Source of the DNA: Flavobacteriaceae bacterium
GTDB lineage: Bacteria > Bacteroidota > Bacteroidia > Flavobacteriales > Flavobacteriaceae
Reading direction: 5' to 3'
DNA length: 21,966 nt
Assembly (NCBI GenBank): GCA_013001365.1
Contig: JABDMQ010000176.1
Location: 1-21,966, forward strand
This document shows, one piece after another, positions 1 to 7,357 of this stretch (position 1 is its first letter; the number at the start of each line of letters is the position of its first letter). The notes below the pieces were generated by a model, which was not told where the DNA came from, made no database searches, and saw only the letters and a list, made by a program, of their open reading frames with translations. The translations under genes and the position numbers were made by a program.

Positions 1-223
1 CATATCCTAAGACTCCTGCAAGAGCAATTTTCAGAAAATGCTTCTTTATTGTTGCAATTATGAAAAGGAGCAGTATCCCAATTTTTTTAATTGCTAATAA
101 CAAGAACTTGAAAAACTCAGTAATCAACTCCCCTATCTTTTTAAAGAATCTTTCAATGTAGCCAAATACTTGACCAAGATCTATTTCTTGTGGGGATTGT
201 TGTTTTGGTAATTCGTTACTCAT
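1..223 (-). CDS. Wzz/GNVR-like chain-length determinant-type inner membrane protein, N-terminal fragment
   Basis: Partial gene running off the left edge; only the first 74 residues are visible. It begins at an ATG whose complement lies at 221-223, 10 nt after the stop of the DUF6909-like gene, so it is probably co-transcribed with it. The visible part has a short polar head (MSNELPKQQSPQEIDLGQVF), an amphipathic stretch rich in Phe, Lys and Ile, and a hydrophobic segment (LLLFIIATIKK) before a second one begins at the edge. The 'EIDLGQvF...' opening followed by basic/hydrophobic repeats resembles Bacteroidota proteins annotated as chain-length determinant (Wzz/GNVR) or related hypothetical membrane proteins. 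That resemblance is from memory of the family. The diagnostic periplasmic coiled coil is outside the window, so any helical membrane protein is possible. Confidence 0.5.
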   Translation of the reverse strand, partial: MSNELPKQQSPQEIDLGQVFGYIERFFKKIGELITEFFKFLLLAIKKIGILLLFIIATIKKHFLKIALAGVLGY

Positions 224-233
224 TTTATTATCA

Positions 234-1925
234 TTAATTATTGAATATTTGCTCTAATATAGCTCTTGTAATCACATATGTTGGTCTCACGCCAGATGTT
301 CCCAATCCGCCAGAGGCCAAAGTGCTTCCTGTTTCTAAAGGATTATCACTTGCATAATAGGCGTAACTTACCTTTACATTCGGGTTGATGTTGCCTCTAA
401 TTTTTGAAGCCGCCTGAATGGCTTTTTGATAATGCGCACCCTCCATTTCAAGACCAATTACATTCCATGTAGATTCGTGAAAGAATTTCAGTATCTCTTT
501 ATTCTGCAAAGAGGTCCCTAAAACTGTTACCATATTTCCTTCATAAACATCGACTCCTTTTCCAGAGACGTCTCTATTGCTTAATTCATTCTTAAAAGGA
601 TAATTGTCTGCCGTCCCTTCAAAAATATGTGAGGAAGGAATCATTATATCTCCTTTCCCTCCTCTTAGAATTCCTGCTTTCCCCATAATGGAAATCGATT
701 CAACATTCAAATGGACCTTGCTTTTGCCATTATTTAAAGGCTTCAATAATTCATCAATGGTTTCATAAGCTTGTTCACCAAATGCATAATCCATGACAAA
801 TATAACAGGCTTTTCCGAAACTTCCTTTTTCTTGTCTAGTAATAAATCTGTTTTTGAAAGGTCCATCTTTGCGGTATCGAATATCTGTACGTTTATATTC
901 GTTCCAGAACTGTCCTCAATCGGTATCATCCCGTTCTGTAACGCATTCTTAGTTACTTTAGTACATAACGCATTGTTTACATCTTCACTCAGGTCTTTGT
1001 AAACTTCAAAAATGTCTTTTTTCGATTTTAATGTTCTTAATGCTGATGGCGCAAAAAGAGTATTCATGACGCTGTGCATGTTTGCACTTATTATGTGAAT
1101 TGGCCTCTCGAGTAATCCATGCTTTTTCATCACCTCCTTGACGTTTATGGCCCATATCTCACCATGGATATGATGACCTAATCGTTCCCTAAGGACTGGG
1201 CTAAAAGTAACAGTACGTTTCTTGTTTTCTCCAATTTCGTCAATTGCTAATTTTCCTAGCCAATAAATGATCGAAAGGAATCTCTCTGGCTGTTTGCGCG
1301 TAGAGAATTTTTCATAGACAGCATTCAACTCGTCAAAAGTTCGCCCCAGGATATTAGCAGTATGCGTAACTGCTATTTCTTTCTCAATAAGGGAGAGTTT
1401 TTTATTGGATAATACTGTTTTTTCTAATTTCTGCCAATCACGAGTTGTACTGCCGCTTTCGTCAATAACGACTTTCTTGCTAATCTTATGAGACTCAATG
1501 AAAAGAAAGGTAAGGTGGGTTAAAATATCATAAATATCAGATCGACCGCGCGTGATTTCAATATTCATTTGTTCCTCATCAATCCGATAACAATTCCGTC
1601 TTCGCTTTGGTGGAATAATTGGTTTGAAATGTGAATTCGCATAGCCCTCATCACTTGTAAGATTTATAAAAGAGCATTCTTCAATGCCCTTAGGAAGCCT
1701 GTCCAGGACATAAAGAAGTCCATCTAGCTCGGCTTTCTCCTCAGCAATTGAACCATATATTTCAGGACGTAATAAAAGTAAAGCTTCACGCAAGGTCTCC
1801 CCAGACACACCCATTGGCTTATAGAATCCGCGATTGAACAAGTGTCTCATCGTGATATACATGCGTTCAATGGCATTGCTGCTTTCTTGGGCCCTTGTCC
1901 TACCTTGGTTCTTTTTACTCTTCAT
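234..1925 (-). CDS. DUF6909-like protein with C-terminal nucleoside-phosphorylase-like region
   Basis: A 563-residue soluble protein without signal peptide or membrane segment. I recognise the overall architecture as a Bacteroidota-specific family probably catalogued as DUF6909; no function is established as far as I know. The C-terminal third carries signatures of the nucleoside phosphorylase/AMP nucleosidase (NP-I) fold: a GxAG turn at about 415-418 followed by GD at 425-426 (equivalent to 'GtaGgl...GD'), the ribose-binding ME pair in GLEMEG at 491-496, and an SDNP at 526-529, where these enzymes carry the base-protonating Asp. Residues 373-381 (PVIFVMDYA) look like a first beta strand of that domain. 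The N-terminal 370 residues are mostly helical and unrecognised. It follows the GH3 gene by 28 nt but has its own -7 box in that gap. Assignment to the NP fold is inference from motifs and their order; the substrate is unknown. Confidence 0.75.
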   Translation of the reverse strand: MKSKKNQGRTRAQESSNAIERMYITMRHLFNRGFYKPMGVSGETLREALLLLRPEIYGSIAEEKAELDGLLYVLDRLPKGIEECSFINLTSDEGYANSHFKPIIPPKRRRNCYRIDEEQMNIEITRGRSDIYDILTHLTFLFIESHKISKKVVIDESGSTTRDWQKLEKTVLSNKKLSLIEKEIAVTHTANILGRTFDELNAVYEKFSTRKQPERFLSIIYWLGKLAIDEIGENKKRTVTFSPVLRERLGHHIHGEIWAINVKEVMKKHGLLERPIHIISANMHSVMNTLFAPSALRTLKSKKDIFEVYKDLSEDVNNALCTKVTKNALQNGMIPIEDSSGTNINVQIFDTAKMDLSKTDLLLDKKKEVSEKPVIFVMDYAFGEQAYETIDELLKPLNNGKSKVHLNVESISIMGKAGILRGGKGDIMIPSSHIFEGTADNYPFKNELSNRDVSGKGVDVYEGNMVTVLGTSLQNKEILKFFHESTWNVIGLEMEGAHYQKAIQAASKIRGNINPNVKVSYAYYASDNPLETGSTLASGGLGTSGVRPTYVITRAILEQIFNN

Positions 1926-1942
1926 TTAAATTGTTTAACCTG

Positions 1943-1950
1943 CAAAGTTA
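1943..1950 (-). promoter_or_regulatory. Bacteroidota -7 box for the DUF6909-like gene
   Basis: The minus strand reads TAACTTTG, a perfect TAnnTTTG -7 element, 17 bp before the ATG at 1925 and inside the short gap after the GH3 stop. No TTG lies at the usual 17-23 bp spacing upstream, so this may be a secondary internal promoter letting the downstream pair be expressed apart from the M23-GH3 pair. Confidence 0.45.
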
Positions 1951-1953
1951 CTA

Positions 1954-3453
1954 CTAATTCACTAATTGCTGTTCATACAATGCATCTGCTATTTTTCGGT
2001 CATTTGATAGTCGAGGAATCTTGTTCTGACCACCCAATTTTCCCACGGTTTTCATATAGGTGTTGAATCCGCCCTTTTGAATATTAGTTATTATTAATGG
2101 CTGTAAGACATTACCCGTTATAAGGTCATAATAATATGAATTCTGTTCTTGTAATGATTGGTCAATTCTTGATGCTAAAGTCGAAAGGTTTTTAGGAGGA
2201 TTATCAAATTCAACAAACCACTCGTGGTATGGTAATCCGTCTTGGGGGTTAATTTGGGGTGCTACAGTGAATTCAGAGATACTGATTTCAGTTCCATTAA
2301 TTCCAGCGTTCATTGCCTCTTCAATTTCTTTTCCAATAACATGTTCACCAAATGCCGATATGAAATGCTTGATTCTTCCAGAAACAATAATCCTATAAGG
2401 GCTTGTAGAAGTGAATTCAACCGTGTCTCCAAGGTTATACGCCCAAAGACCAGCATTAGTTGAAATTATCATTACATAATTAACGCCAATTTCAACATTC
2501 TTAAGTGCAATGCGTTTGGGATTTTCAGTGAAGAAGTCATCTGCTTTTATGAATTCATAGAAAATCCCGGAATTCAATAACAACAACATTCCTCTTTCGT
2601 TTTGTTTATCTTGAAAAGCGAAAAAGCCTTCACTTGCTGGATAAAGTTCGATACTATCTACTTTTCTGCCAATAAGCTTTTCGAATTTGGCGCGATAGGG
2701 TTCGTAATTAACACCGCCATAAATAAACAAATTGAAATTCTTGAATATATCGCCTACCTGTTTGCTTGTCTTCTCTTTTAGTTTTTCGAAATACATCTGT
2801 ACCCAAGATGGAATTCCTGCAATAACCGTCATGTTTTCGTCCAGGGTTTCTTCAATAATAGCATTTACCTTTGTTTCCCAATCCTCTATGCAATTGGTCT
2901 CCCAAGAAGGCAATCGGTTTTTCTGCAGGTATTTAGGAACATAATGAGCAGAAATTCCAGACAGTCTTCCCACATTTATTCCGTTCTTTTCAGACAATTC
3001 TGGGCTTCCTTGCAAAAAAATCATTTTGCCATTCACAAATTTAGTATTACCCGTTTCGTTTATATAAAGCAGAATAGCATTGCGAGAGGCTTCAACTTGA
3101 GCTTGGATCGAAAGTTCTGTAATGGGTATGTATTTAACACCGGATGTGGTCCCAGAAGTCTTGGCAAAATAAAGAGGTTTTCCTGGCCAAAGTATATCCT
3201 TATCACCATTAATAATCATATCTACATATGGCCTAAGCCCTTCATAATCCCTAACATGTACACGCTCAATAAAATCTTCATGGCTTTTAATGCCTTTGAA
3301 ATCGTGGTCTTTTCCAAAATGAGTGCTCACTGCACTACTTATAAGATCCTTGAATACCTTTTCTTGGGTTTCAACAGGTCGTTTAGACCAAGCATCAACG
3401 CTCTTACTAACTTTCTTAGCTAATAGTTTAGCGGCAATCGGTTTTAAGAACAT
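1954..3453 (-). CDS. GH3-family acyl-acid amido synthetase
   Basis: A 499-residue member of the GH3 family, the adenylating enzymes best known from plants, where they conjugate auxin or jasmonate to amino acids. Visible adenylation motifs are TSGTTSG at 99-105 (phosphate-binding loop), YPASEG at 271-276 (equivalent to the plant YxxSE ATP/acyl motif) and GDTVEF at 342-347. SGRIKHFISAFGEHV at 358-372 forms the hinge into the C-terminal lid domain. Length matches bacterial GH3 proteins and no domain is missing. The start codon follows the stop of the M23 gene with zero spacing (TAAATG junction), implying translational coupling. The bacterial substrate is unknown. ATP-dependent amide formation between an acyl acid and an amino acid is the family reaction; coupling to an envelope peptidase gene suggests, but does not show, a lipid or envelope role. 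Confidence 0.9.
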   Translation of the reverse strand: MFLKPIAAKLLAKKVSKSVDAWSKRPVETQEKVFKDLISSAVSTHFGKDHDFKGIKSHEDFIERVHVRDYEGLRPYVDMIINGDKDILWPGKPLYFAKTSGTTSGVKYIPITELSIQAQVEASRNAILLYINETGNTKFVNGKMIFLQGSPELSEKNGINVGRLSGISAHYVPKYLQKNRLPSWETNCIEDWETKVNAIIEETLDENMTVIAGIPSWVQMYFEKLKEKTSKQVGDIFKNFNLFIYGGVNYEPYRAKFEKLIGRKVDSIELYPASEGFFAFQDKQNERGMLLLLNSGIFYEFIKADDFFTENPKRIALKNVEIGVNYVMIISTNAGLWAYNLGDTVEFTSTSPYRIIVSGRIKHFISAFGEHVIGKEIEEAMNAGINGTEISISEFTVAPQINPQDGLPYHEWFVEFDNPPKNLSTLASRIDQSLQEQNSYYYDLITGNVLQPLIITNIQKGGFNTYMKTVGKLGGQNKIPRLSNDRKIADALYEQQLVN

Positions 3454-4314
3454 TTATTCAAAATCTATGAAATTCGTAGGGTTTATCGGGTAACCATCAC
3501 TCCATAATTCAAAATGAAGATGAGGTCCAGTAGATAATTCGCCGGTTGAGCCAGCTGTTGCAATAACCTCTCCTGCTTTTACTAAATCTCCTTGGGATTT
3601 TGTTAGAGAGGCATTGTGCTTGTATACAGAAATAAGTCCTTGACTATGCTCCATGATGATCACATAACCTGTTTCAGTTGTCCATTCCGAAAAAATTACC
3701 ACTCCATCTGCGGTGGCTTTTATTGGCGTATCCTTAGCCACAACAATGTCTACAGCATAATGCTTGTCCTTAATGTTATAGCCTTGACTAATATTGCCAT
3801 TTGCGGGAGGGAAAAGAACGAAATTGGCCTTTGTAGTTGCAGACTCAAATAAATTGAATTTATCCTCCTTGTCAACTTTCTGACGAAGCAATGAATCTTC
3901 CTTACTTGGGTATAGGTCTGATTCATCAACTTCTAATTTTGTTGCCTGGATGATCGAATCCTTATTAAAATCAACTGTAGCGACATCACCTTCTAAAACT
4001 CGTTTAATGGAACTTAGGTATTTATCGTTCATGGCAAGCACCTGCTGCAAGGAATCTGTTTTATAATTGAGTTCGGTAGCCCTTAGTTTCAAAGCTGTCG
4101 AAGAATAACCAGGAATGTATTCGCGCAAAGGCGTAAATGCAATAAGGATTGTTGTCAAGGCAATAAGGCATATACCAGTTATAGAGATTATTACGAAAAC
4201 ATTCAATCGCGTTAATTTGATTGCAAGCCTCTCTTCAAAGGTGTCTTCGTTAAGAATAACCAAACGGTATTTGTGTAAAAGCTTTTGCTTTATTTTCTTA
4301 TCTTTCTTTACCAT
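3454..4314 (-). CDS. Membrane-anchored M23 (LytM-type) peptidase
   Basis: A 286-residue type II membrane protein with a basic cytoplasmic N-terminus, one transmembrane segment at about 38-60, a periplasmic helical linker (about 72-160) and a C-terminal M23 metallopeptidase domain. Zinc-ligand and catalytic positions are intact: H185-x3-D189 (HYAVD), H233 (YKHN) and the HxH pair H265/H267 in GPHLHFEL. It therefore appears to be an active zinc endopeptidase cleaving peptidoglycan cross-bridges rather than a degenerate activator such as EnvC. It is the first gene of the minus-strand cluster M23-GH3-DUF6909-Wzz-like, preceded by a good -33/-7 promoter lying almost against the ATG. It diverges from tatA. 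M23 assignment is secure; the precise peptide-bond specificity cannot be read from sequence. Confidence 0.93.
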   Translation of the reverse strand: MVKKDKKIKQKLLHKYRLVILNEDTFEERLAIKLTRLNVFVIISITGICLIALTTILIAFTPLREYIPGYSSTALKLRATELNYKTDSLQQVLAMNDKYLSSIKRVLEGDVATVDFNKDSIIQATKLEVDESDLYPSKEDSLLRQKVDKEDKFNLFESATTKANFVLFPPANGNISQGYNIKDKHYAVDIVVAKDTPIKATADGVVIFSEWTTETGYVIIMEHSQGLISVYKHNASLTKSQGDLVKAGEVIATAGSTGELSTGPHLHFELWSDGYPINPTNFIDFE

Positions 4315-4321
4315 TAAGTCA

Positions 4322-4350
4322 CAAAATTAAATAATTATAACGCAACCAAA
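4322..4350 (-). promoter_or_regulatory. -33/-7 promoter of the M23-GH3 cluster
   Basis: On the minus strand a TTTG (complement at 4347-4350), a 17-bp spacer and a perfect TAATTTTG -7 element (complement at 4322-4329) match the Bacteroidota sigma-ABfr consensus. The -7 box ends 7 bp before the ATG at 4314. The predicted transcript would thus have a leader of only a few nucleotides or be nearly leaderless. Confidence 0.6.
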
Positions 4351-4403
4351 TTCACTTAAGTGCTAAACTTGTGGTAAAAGACATATAATAAAACTTTAAT
4401 TAT

Positions 4404-4411
4404 TAACTTTG
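4404..4411 (+). promoter_or_regulatory. -7 box for tatA
   Basis: TAACTTTG is a perfect TAnnTTTG element 21 bp upstream of the tatA ATG at 4433, giving a predicted leader of roughly 15-20 nt. No TTG occurs at standard -33 spacing. It lies in the divergent tatA/M23 intergenic region. Confidence 0.5.
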
Positions 4412-4432
4412 TTCAACAAAACACAGTAAATC

Positions 4433-4606
4433 ATGAGTTCATACATATTAGCCTTCGGGCCTGCACAGATAGTATTGATTGTAGTCGTTGTCCTGCTATT
4501 ATTCGGTGGAAAGAAAATTCCAGAATTAATGAGGGGATTGGGAAGTGGAATCAAGGAATTCAAGGATGCGAGTAAAGAAGATGACGCATCTGAAAAAAAA
4601 GAATAA
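4433..4606 (+). CDS. tatA: Sec-independent protein translocase subunit TatA/E
   Basis: A 57-residue protein. It opens with MSSYILAFGPAQIVLIVVVV, giving a short N-terminal region and a single transmembrane helix (about 11-24). The hallmark hinge LLFGGKKIPELMRGLG (about 22-37) leads into an amphipathic helix (GSGIKEFKDA) and a charged Asp/Glu/Lys tail. This is the TatA layout: monomers oligomerise around TatBC to move folded, twin-arginine-signal proteins across the inner membrane. It has its own -7 box and is followed by a strong bidirectional terminator, so it is probably monocistronic. No tatB or tatC is in the window, which is common in Bacteroidota, where tat genes are scattered. Family assignment is firm; TatA versus TatE is a naming matter only. 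Confidence 0.95.
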   Translation: MSSYILAFGPAQIVLIVVVVLLLFGGKKIPELMRGLGSGIKEFKDASKEDDASEKKE

Positions 4607-4628
4607 CCTAGAACAAATAAATTTAGTG

Positions 4629-4661
4629 AAAAAGCCCAGACCAATTGGTCTGGGCTTTTTT
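4629..4661. terminator. Bidirectional rho-independent terminator (tatA / DUF4837)
   Basis: A perfect inverted repeat with arms at 4629-4642 (AAAAAGCCCAGACC) and 4647-4660, tetraloop AATT, followed by a T-run. Since the loop is itself self-complementary, the whole 32 bp is a perfect palindrome. It sits between convergent tatA (ends 4606) and the DUF4837 gene (ends 4686) and should stop transcription from both sides. Confidence 0.92.
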
Positions 4662-4685
4662 AATTCTTTTAAACATTGAAATGGG

Positions 4686-5666
4686 TCATTTGATCTTGAC
4701 CGATTTAATTATTGCTTCTAACTCGAACATATAATCTCTTTTTTGCACTGAAGGCGCAAAAACATAGCCTTCCAGAACTACCAGTCTATCATTAATCTCG
4801 TCTTCTATGATGTAGTTTATGAATGGGCCTGCCATAAATGCACCATCTTTGATATCCCATGTTCCCTTGGTTTCCAAAGCCGGCTTGTTGTCAATAATCG
4901 TTTCGAACAATGAAGGTGAGAAAGCTTTTTCTGTTTGCATATACGACCCTTCTTTCTCTCCTGGAATATGGGTCTTGCCTATTGAGTCCCTCATTTTGAT
5001 AATTTCCCTTATGGTGCTGTCATTTCGTTTTATTGCGTTGAATGGCAATTCATAAATCATTAGGTCCATTGTTCCAGTCCTGATATCTTTTCTGATCCAT
5101 GTAAAATCTTCATCGTCCATGGCTATACGATAAGCTGATGGAAATTTTATGCTTAAACCAAAATTTTTCTCAATATTGTTCTTGGAATGTAAAGATTTAC
5201 TGATCCTGCGAAGCTTTTCTTGGATATCGGCATTCTTGAACGTCGCAATGATTCTTTGCTTATTGTCTCTTAACTGCTGAATGACCTCTTCATTGTTCAT
5301 TCCTCTTACAACCACCATTTTCTGTGGTCGAGCAAATGGGTCTTCGGCAACCTTGATCCCGGCCTCTTTTCCTTTTTCGATTTTCAATATTGTCCTGCTG
5401 CTTGTTGCAAAACCAGAAAATACCTTGGTGGGCATTTGCTTTATCGTAAACAGTGGTTCGGGTTGTGGTAATCCATCTACTGGAGCAGCAAATATGTCGC
5501 GGATCTCCTCGCCAATAGCTCCTTCCCAATCTGCATTTGCGGATACAATTTGAAGGCTATTCAAGTTGCCAGAGGAATTGGACAGGATTCTGTGATTTGC
5601 ATTCTTGCCTTCATCGCAAGACACAATCATAACTAATGTTAGTAAAGCAATTAAAATGTTTTTCAT
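4686..5666 (-). CDS. DUF4837 family lipoprotein
   Basis: A 326-residue predicted lipoprotein. The N-terminus is a short lipoprotein signal peptide ending in the lipobox IVSC with Cys17 as the lipidated residue. The mature protein has a Ser/Asn-rich linker and alpha/beta domain features such as 'FGLSIKFPSAYRIAMDDEDFTWIRKD' split across about 165-190, and ends in a conserved region with LEGYVFAP. This layout matches the Bacteroidota DUF4837 family, whose function is not established. It starts 9 nt after the stop of the MltD-like transglycosylase gene, so the two are very likely co-transcribed; this pairing recurs in the phylum as far as I recall and suggests a peptidoglycan or envelope role. 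The lipoprotein call is read directly from sequence; the family name comes from recognition. Confidence 0.85.
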   Translation of the reverse strand: MKNILIALLTLVMIVSCDEGKNANHRILSNSSGNLNSLQIVSANADWEGAIGEEIRDIFAAPVDGLPQPEPLFTIKQMPTKVFSGFATSSRTILKIEKGKEAGIKVAEDPFARPQKMVVVRGMNNEEVIQQLRDNKQRIIATFKNADIQEKLRRISKSLHSKNNIEKNFGLSIKFPSAYRIAMDDEDFTWIRKDIRTGTMDLMIYELPFNAIKRNDSTIREIIKMRDSIGKTHIPGEKEGSYMQTEKAFSPSLFETIIDNKPALETKGTWDIKDGAFMAGPFINYIIEDEINDRLVVLEGYVFAPSVQKRDYMFELEAIIKSVKIK

Positions 5667-5675
5667 TCTAGATAA

Positions 5676-7265
5676 TTATTTGGAAACGATAAGTTTCATT
5701 CCGGGTTTTAGGTTTGTACCACTAATATTGTTCCATTCTTTAATATTCTGAATGGAAACTCCAGGAAACTTTTGCGAGATGCTCCATAATGAGTCGCCAC
5801 TTTTAACTGTATAGGTCTTTCCTGAAGAATAAACCACTTTGTTAGACTTTTTAACTGGTGTCGAAGAAGCTTTTCTGGCTGACGGATTTCTAGGGTAAAT
5901 CGTTAATCGTTGCCCTATTTGAAGGTTGTTGCTTCTCAACCCATTCCACTTTTTGATCTGACTGACCCTAACTCCATAGCGTCTTGCGATCTTACCAAGA
6001 TAATCACCACTTTTAACCCGATATCTTATTTTCGTGTCAGAGTTAAAGAATTTTGGCAAAGGCTTCTCTCGTTTATCAAACTCAGCCTTGGCATATGCAT
6101 ATATCTTTGTTTCATTATTCACGAATTTTCCAATTTGCTCTCTCGGCAGCCTTAATGAATAATCCTCTCCTTTAATAACTGGAATAATATCAAGTTTATA
6201 AGATGGGTTCAAGAATTGCAGTTCTTCTATCTTAACACCTGTTAATTCAGAAACATGGTCCAAGGAAATCATTTGTTTTACTCTAACTGTATCCGTTTCG
6301 ATATATGTAAATCTCGGTCTTGCTTTTTCAAAACCATGTTCTTCAGCAAATTCAAAAATGTACATTGTTGCTAAAAAAGCAGGCAAGTACCCTGCGGTTT
6401 CACGTGGAAGAAAAGGCCTTAAATTCCAGTAATTTTGATAACCGCCAGAGCGTCTAATGGCCTTACTTACATTGCCTGGGCCAGAATTATATGCAGCCAA
6501 TGCTAAATCCCAATCACCAAATAACTTGTATAGCCTTGCCAAGTATTTTGCAGATGCCTCTGTGGATTTTATGGGATCGCTCCTTTCGTCGACATAGCTA
6601 CTTACATCCAATCCATATTGCTTGCCTGTAGCGAACATGAATTGCCAAAGTCCAGTCGCTCCTACCCTTGATTTCGCTCGAGGTTTTAAAGCAGATTCTA
6701 CAATGGCCAAGTATTTCATCTCTAAAGGGATGTTATAATTGTCCATTTCCTTTTCAAACATGGGAAAGTAATAATGGCTTAATGCCATGAGCTTGGTTAA
6801 GGACTGTCGCCTGTTCTTGAGATAGTTCTTAATAACACTTTCCAGCGAAGGATTATATTCTACATTGAATGGTGTTCTTGCATTTAGTTCTTCAAGTCTT
6901 GCTTTTAAAGTGTCTGTTGGCAATTCCGGATAATACACATTATCATATGTCAGTTCCGAAACTGATTTATAAATGGTATCGAACAACGAGCTACTGTATA
7001 GTTCTTCTCGCCATTGCTCATCAACGGACTCTGCAAAAGCATCATCCAGTAACTCCTTAGCAAAAGTATCTTCATTACTTAACGGAATCTCTTTCTTGAA
7101 TATGGCTTGACCATCAATTATCGTATCAATAACATAAGTCTGCCCTGACTCAAGCTCAGTCTCGGTTAGTTCTTTGTCAGCTTGACCAGGAATCGAACGG
7201 GAGTCTTGTGCCTGCGCAAGGCATAAGCTTGTACTCAATAATATTAGGGAATAAAAAAATTTCAT
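5676..7265 (-). CDS. MltD-like lytic murein transglycosylase with two LysM domains
   Basis: A 529-residue secreted enzyme with a signal peptide (about 1-19, ending LCLAQAQ). The lytic transglycosylase (SLT, GH23) domain at about 175-290 has catalytic Glu190 in IVES, the GATGLWQFM motif at 202-210 and AAYNSGPG at 257-264. Two LysM peptidoglycan-binding modules follow: about 414-457 (YRVKSGD...) and 484-528 (YTVKSGD...), joined by a Ser/Lys-rich linker. Residues about 333-375 (SLDHVSELTGVKIEELQFLN) look like a third, degenerate LysM without the SGD start. The enzyme would cleave glycan strands with formation of 1,6-anhydro-MurNAc at the outer membrane or periplasm. The downstream DUF4837 gene is 9 nt away; pgk lies 92 nt beyond this gene on its upstream side, same strand. 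Lacking a lipobox, it is probably soluble periplasmic rather than a lipoprotein like E. coli MltD. Confidence 0.94.
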   Translation of the reverse strand: MKFFYSLILLSTSLCLAQAQDSRSIPGQADKELTETELESGQTYVIDTIIDGQAIFKKEIPLSNEDTFAKELLDDAFAESVDEQWREELYSSSLFDTIYKSVSELTYDNVYYPELPTDTLKARLEELNARTPFNVEYNPSLESVIKNYLKNRRQSLTKLMALSHYYFPMFEKEMDNYNIPLEMKYLAIVESALKPRAKSRVGATGLWQFMFATGKQYGLDVSSYVDERSDPIKSTEASAKYLARLYKLFGDWDLALAAYNSGPGNVSKAIRRSGGYQNYWNLRPFLPRETAGYLPAFLATMYIFEFAEEHGFEKARPRFTYIETDTVRVKQMISLDHVSELTGVKIEELQFLNPSYKLDIIPVIKGEDYSLRLPREQIGKFVNNETKIYAYAKAEFDKREKPLPKFFNSDTKIRYRVKSGDYLGKIARRYGVRVSQIKKWNGLRSNNLQIGQRLTIYPRNPSARKASSTPVKKSNKVVYSSGKTYTVKSGDSLWSISQKFPGVSIQNIKEWNNISGTNLKPGMKLIVSK

Positions 7266-7357
7266 GATGCTAGGGTTCGCGTCTTATGAAACGAGAAGCT
7301 AGCTAAAATCGTATTTTTTTATGAGAAATGGAAACCGAAAGTGTTAAACCGAAGTGG

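Noticed and set aside
2944..3423. 159-codon plus-strand frame opposite the GH3 gene
   Set aside because: Antisense to a well-conserved gene; composition (rich in Phe, Ser, Asn, Ile) is what the reverse complement of that gene would give.
6396..6411. parS-like sequence GGTTTCACGTGGAAGA inside the transglycosylase gene
   Set aside because: It has the CACGTG core but mismatches at both ends and is not palindromic beyond the core. It encodes the conserved PRETAG residues, so codon constraint explains it; listed only as a possible weak ParB site.
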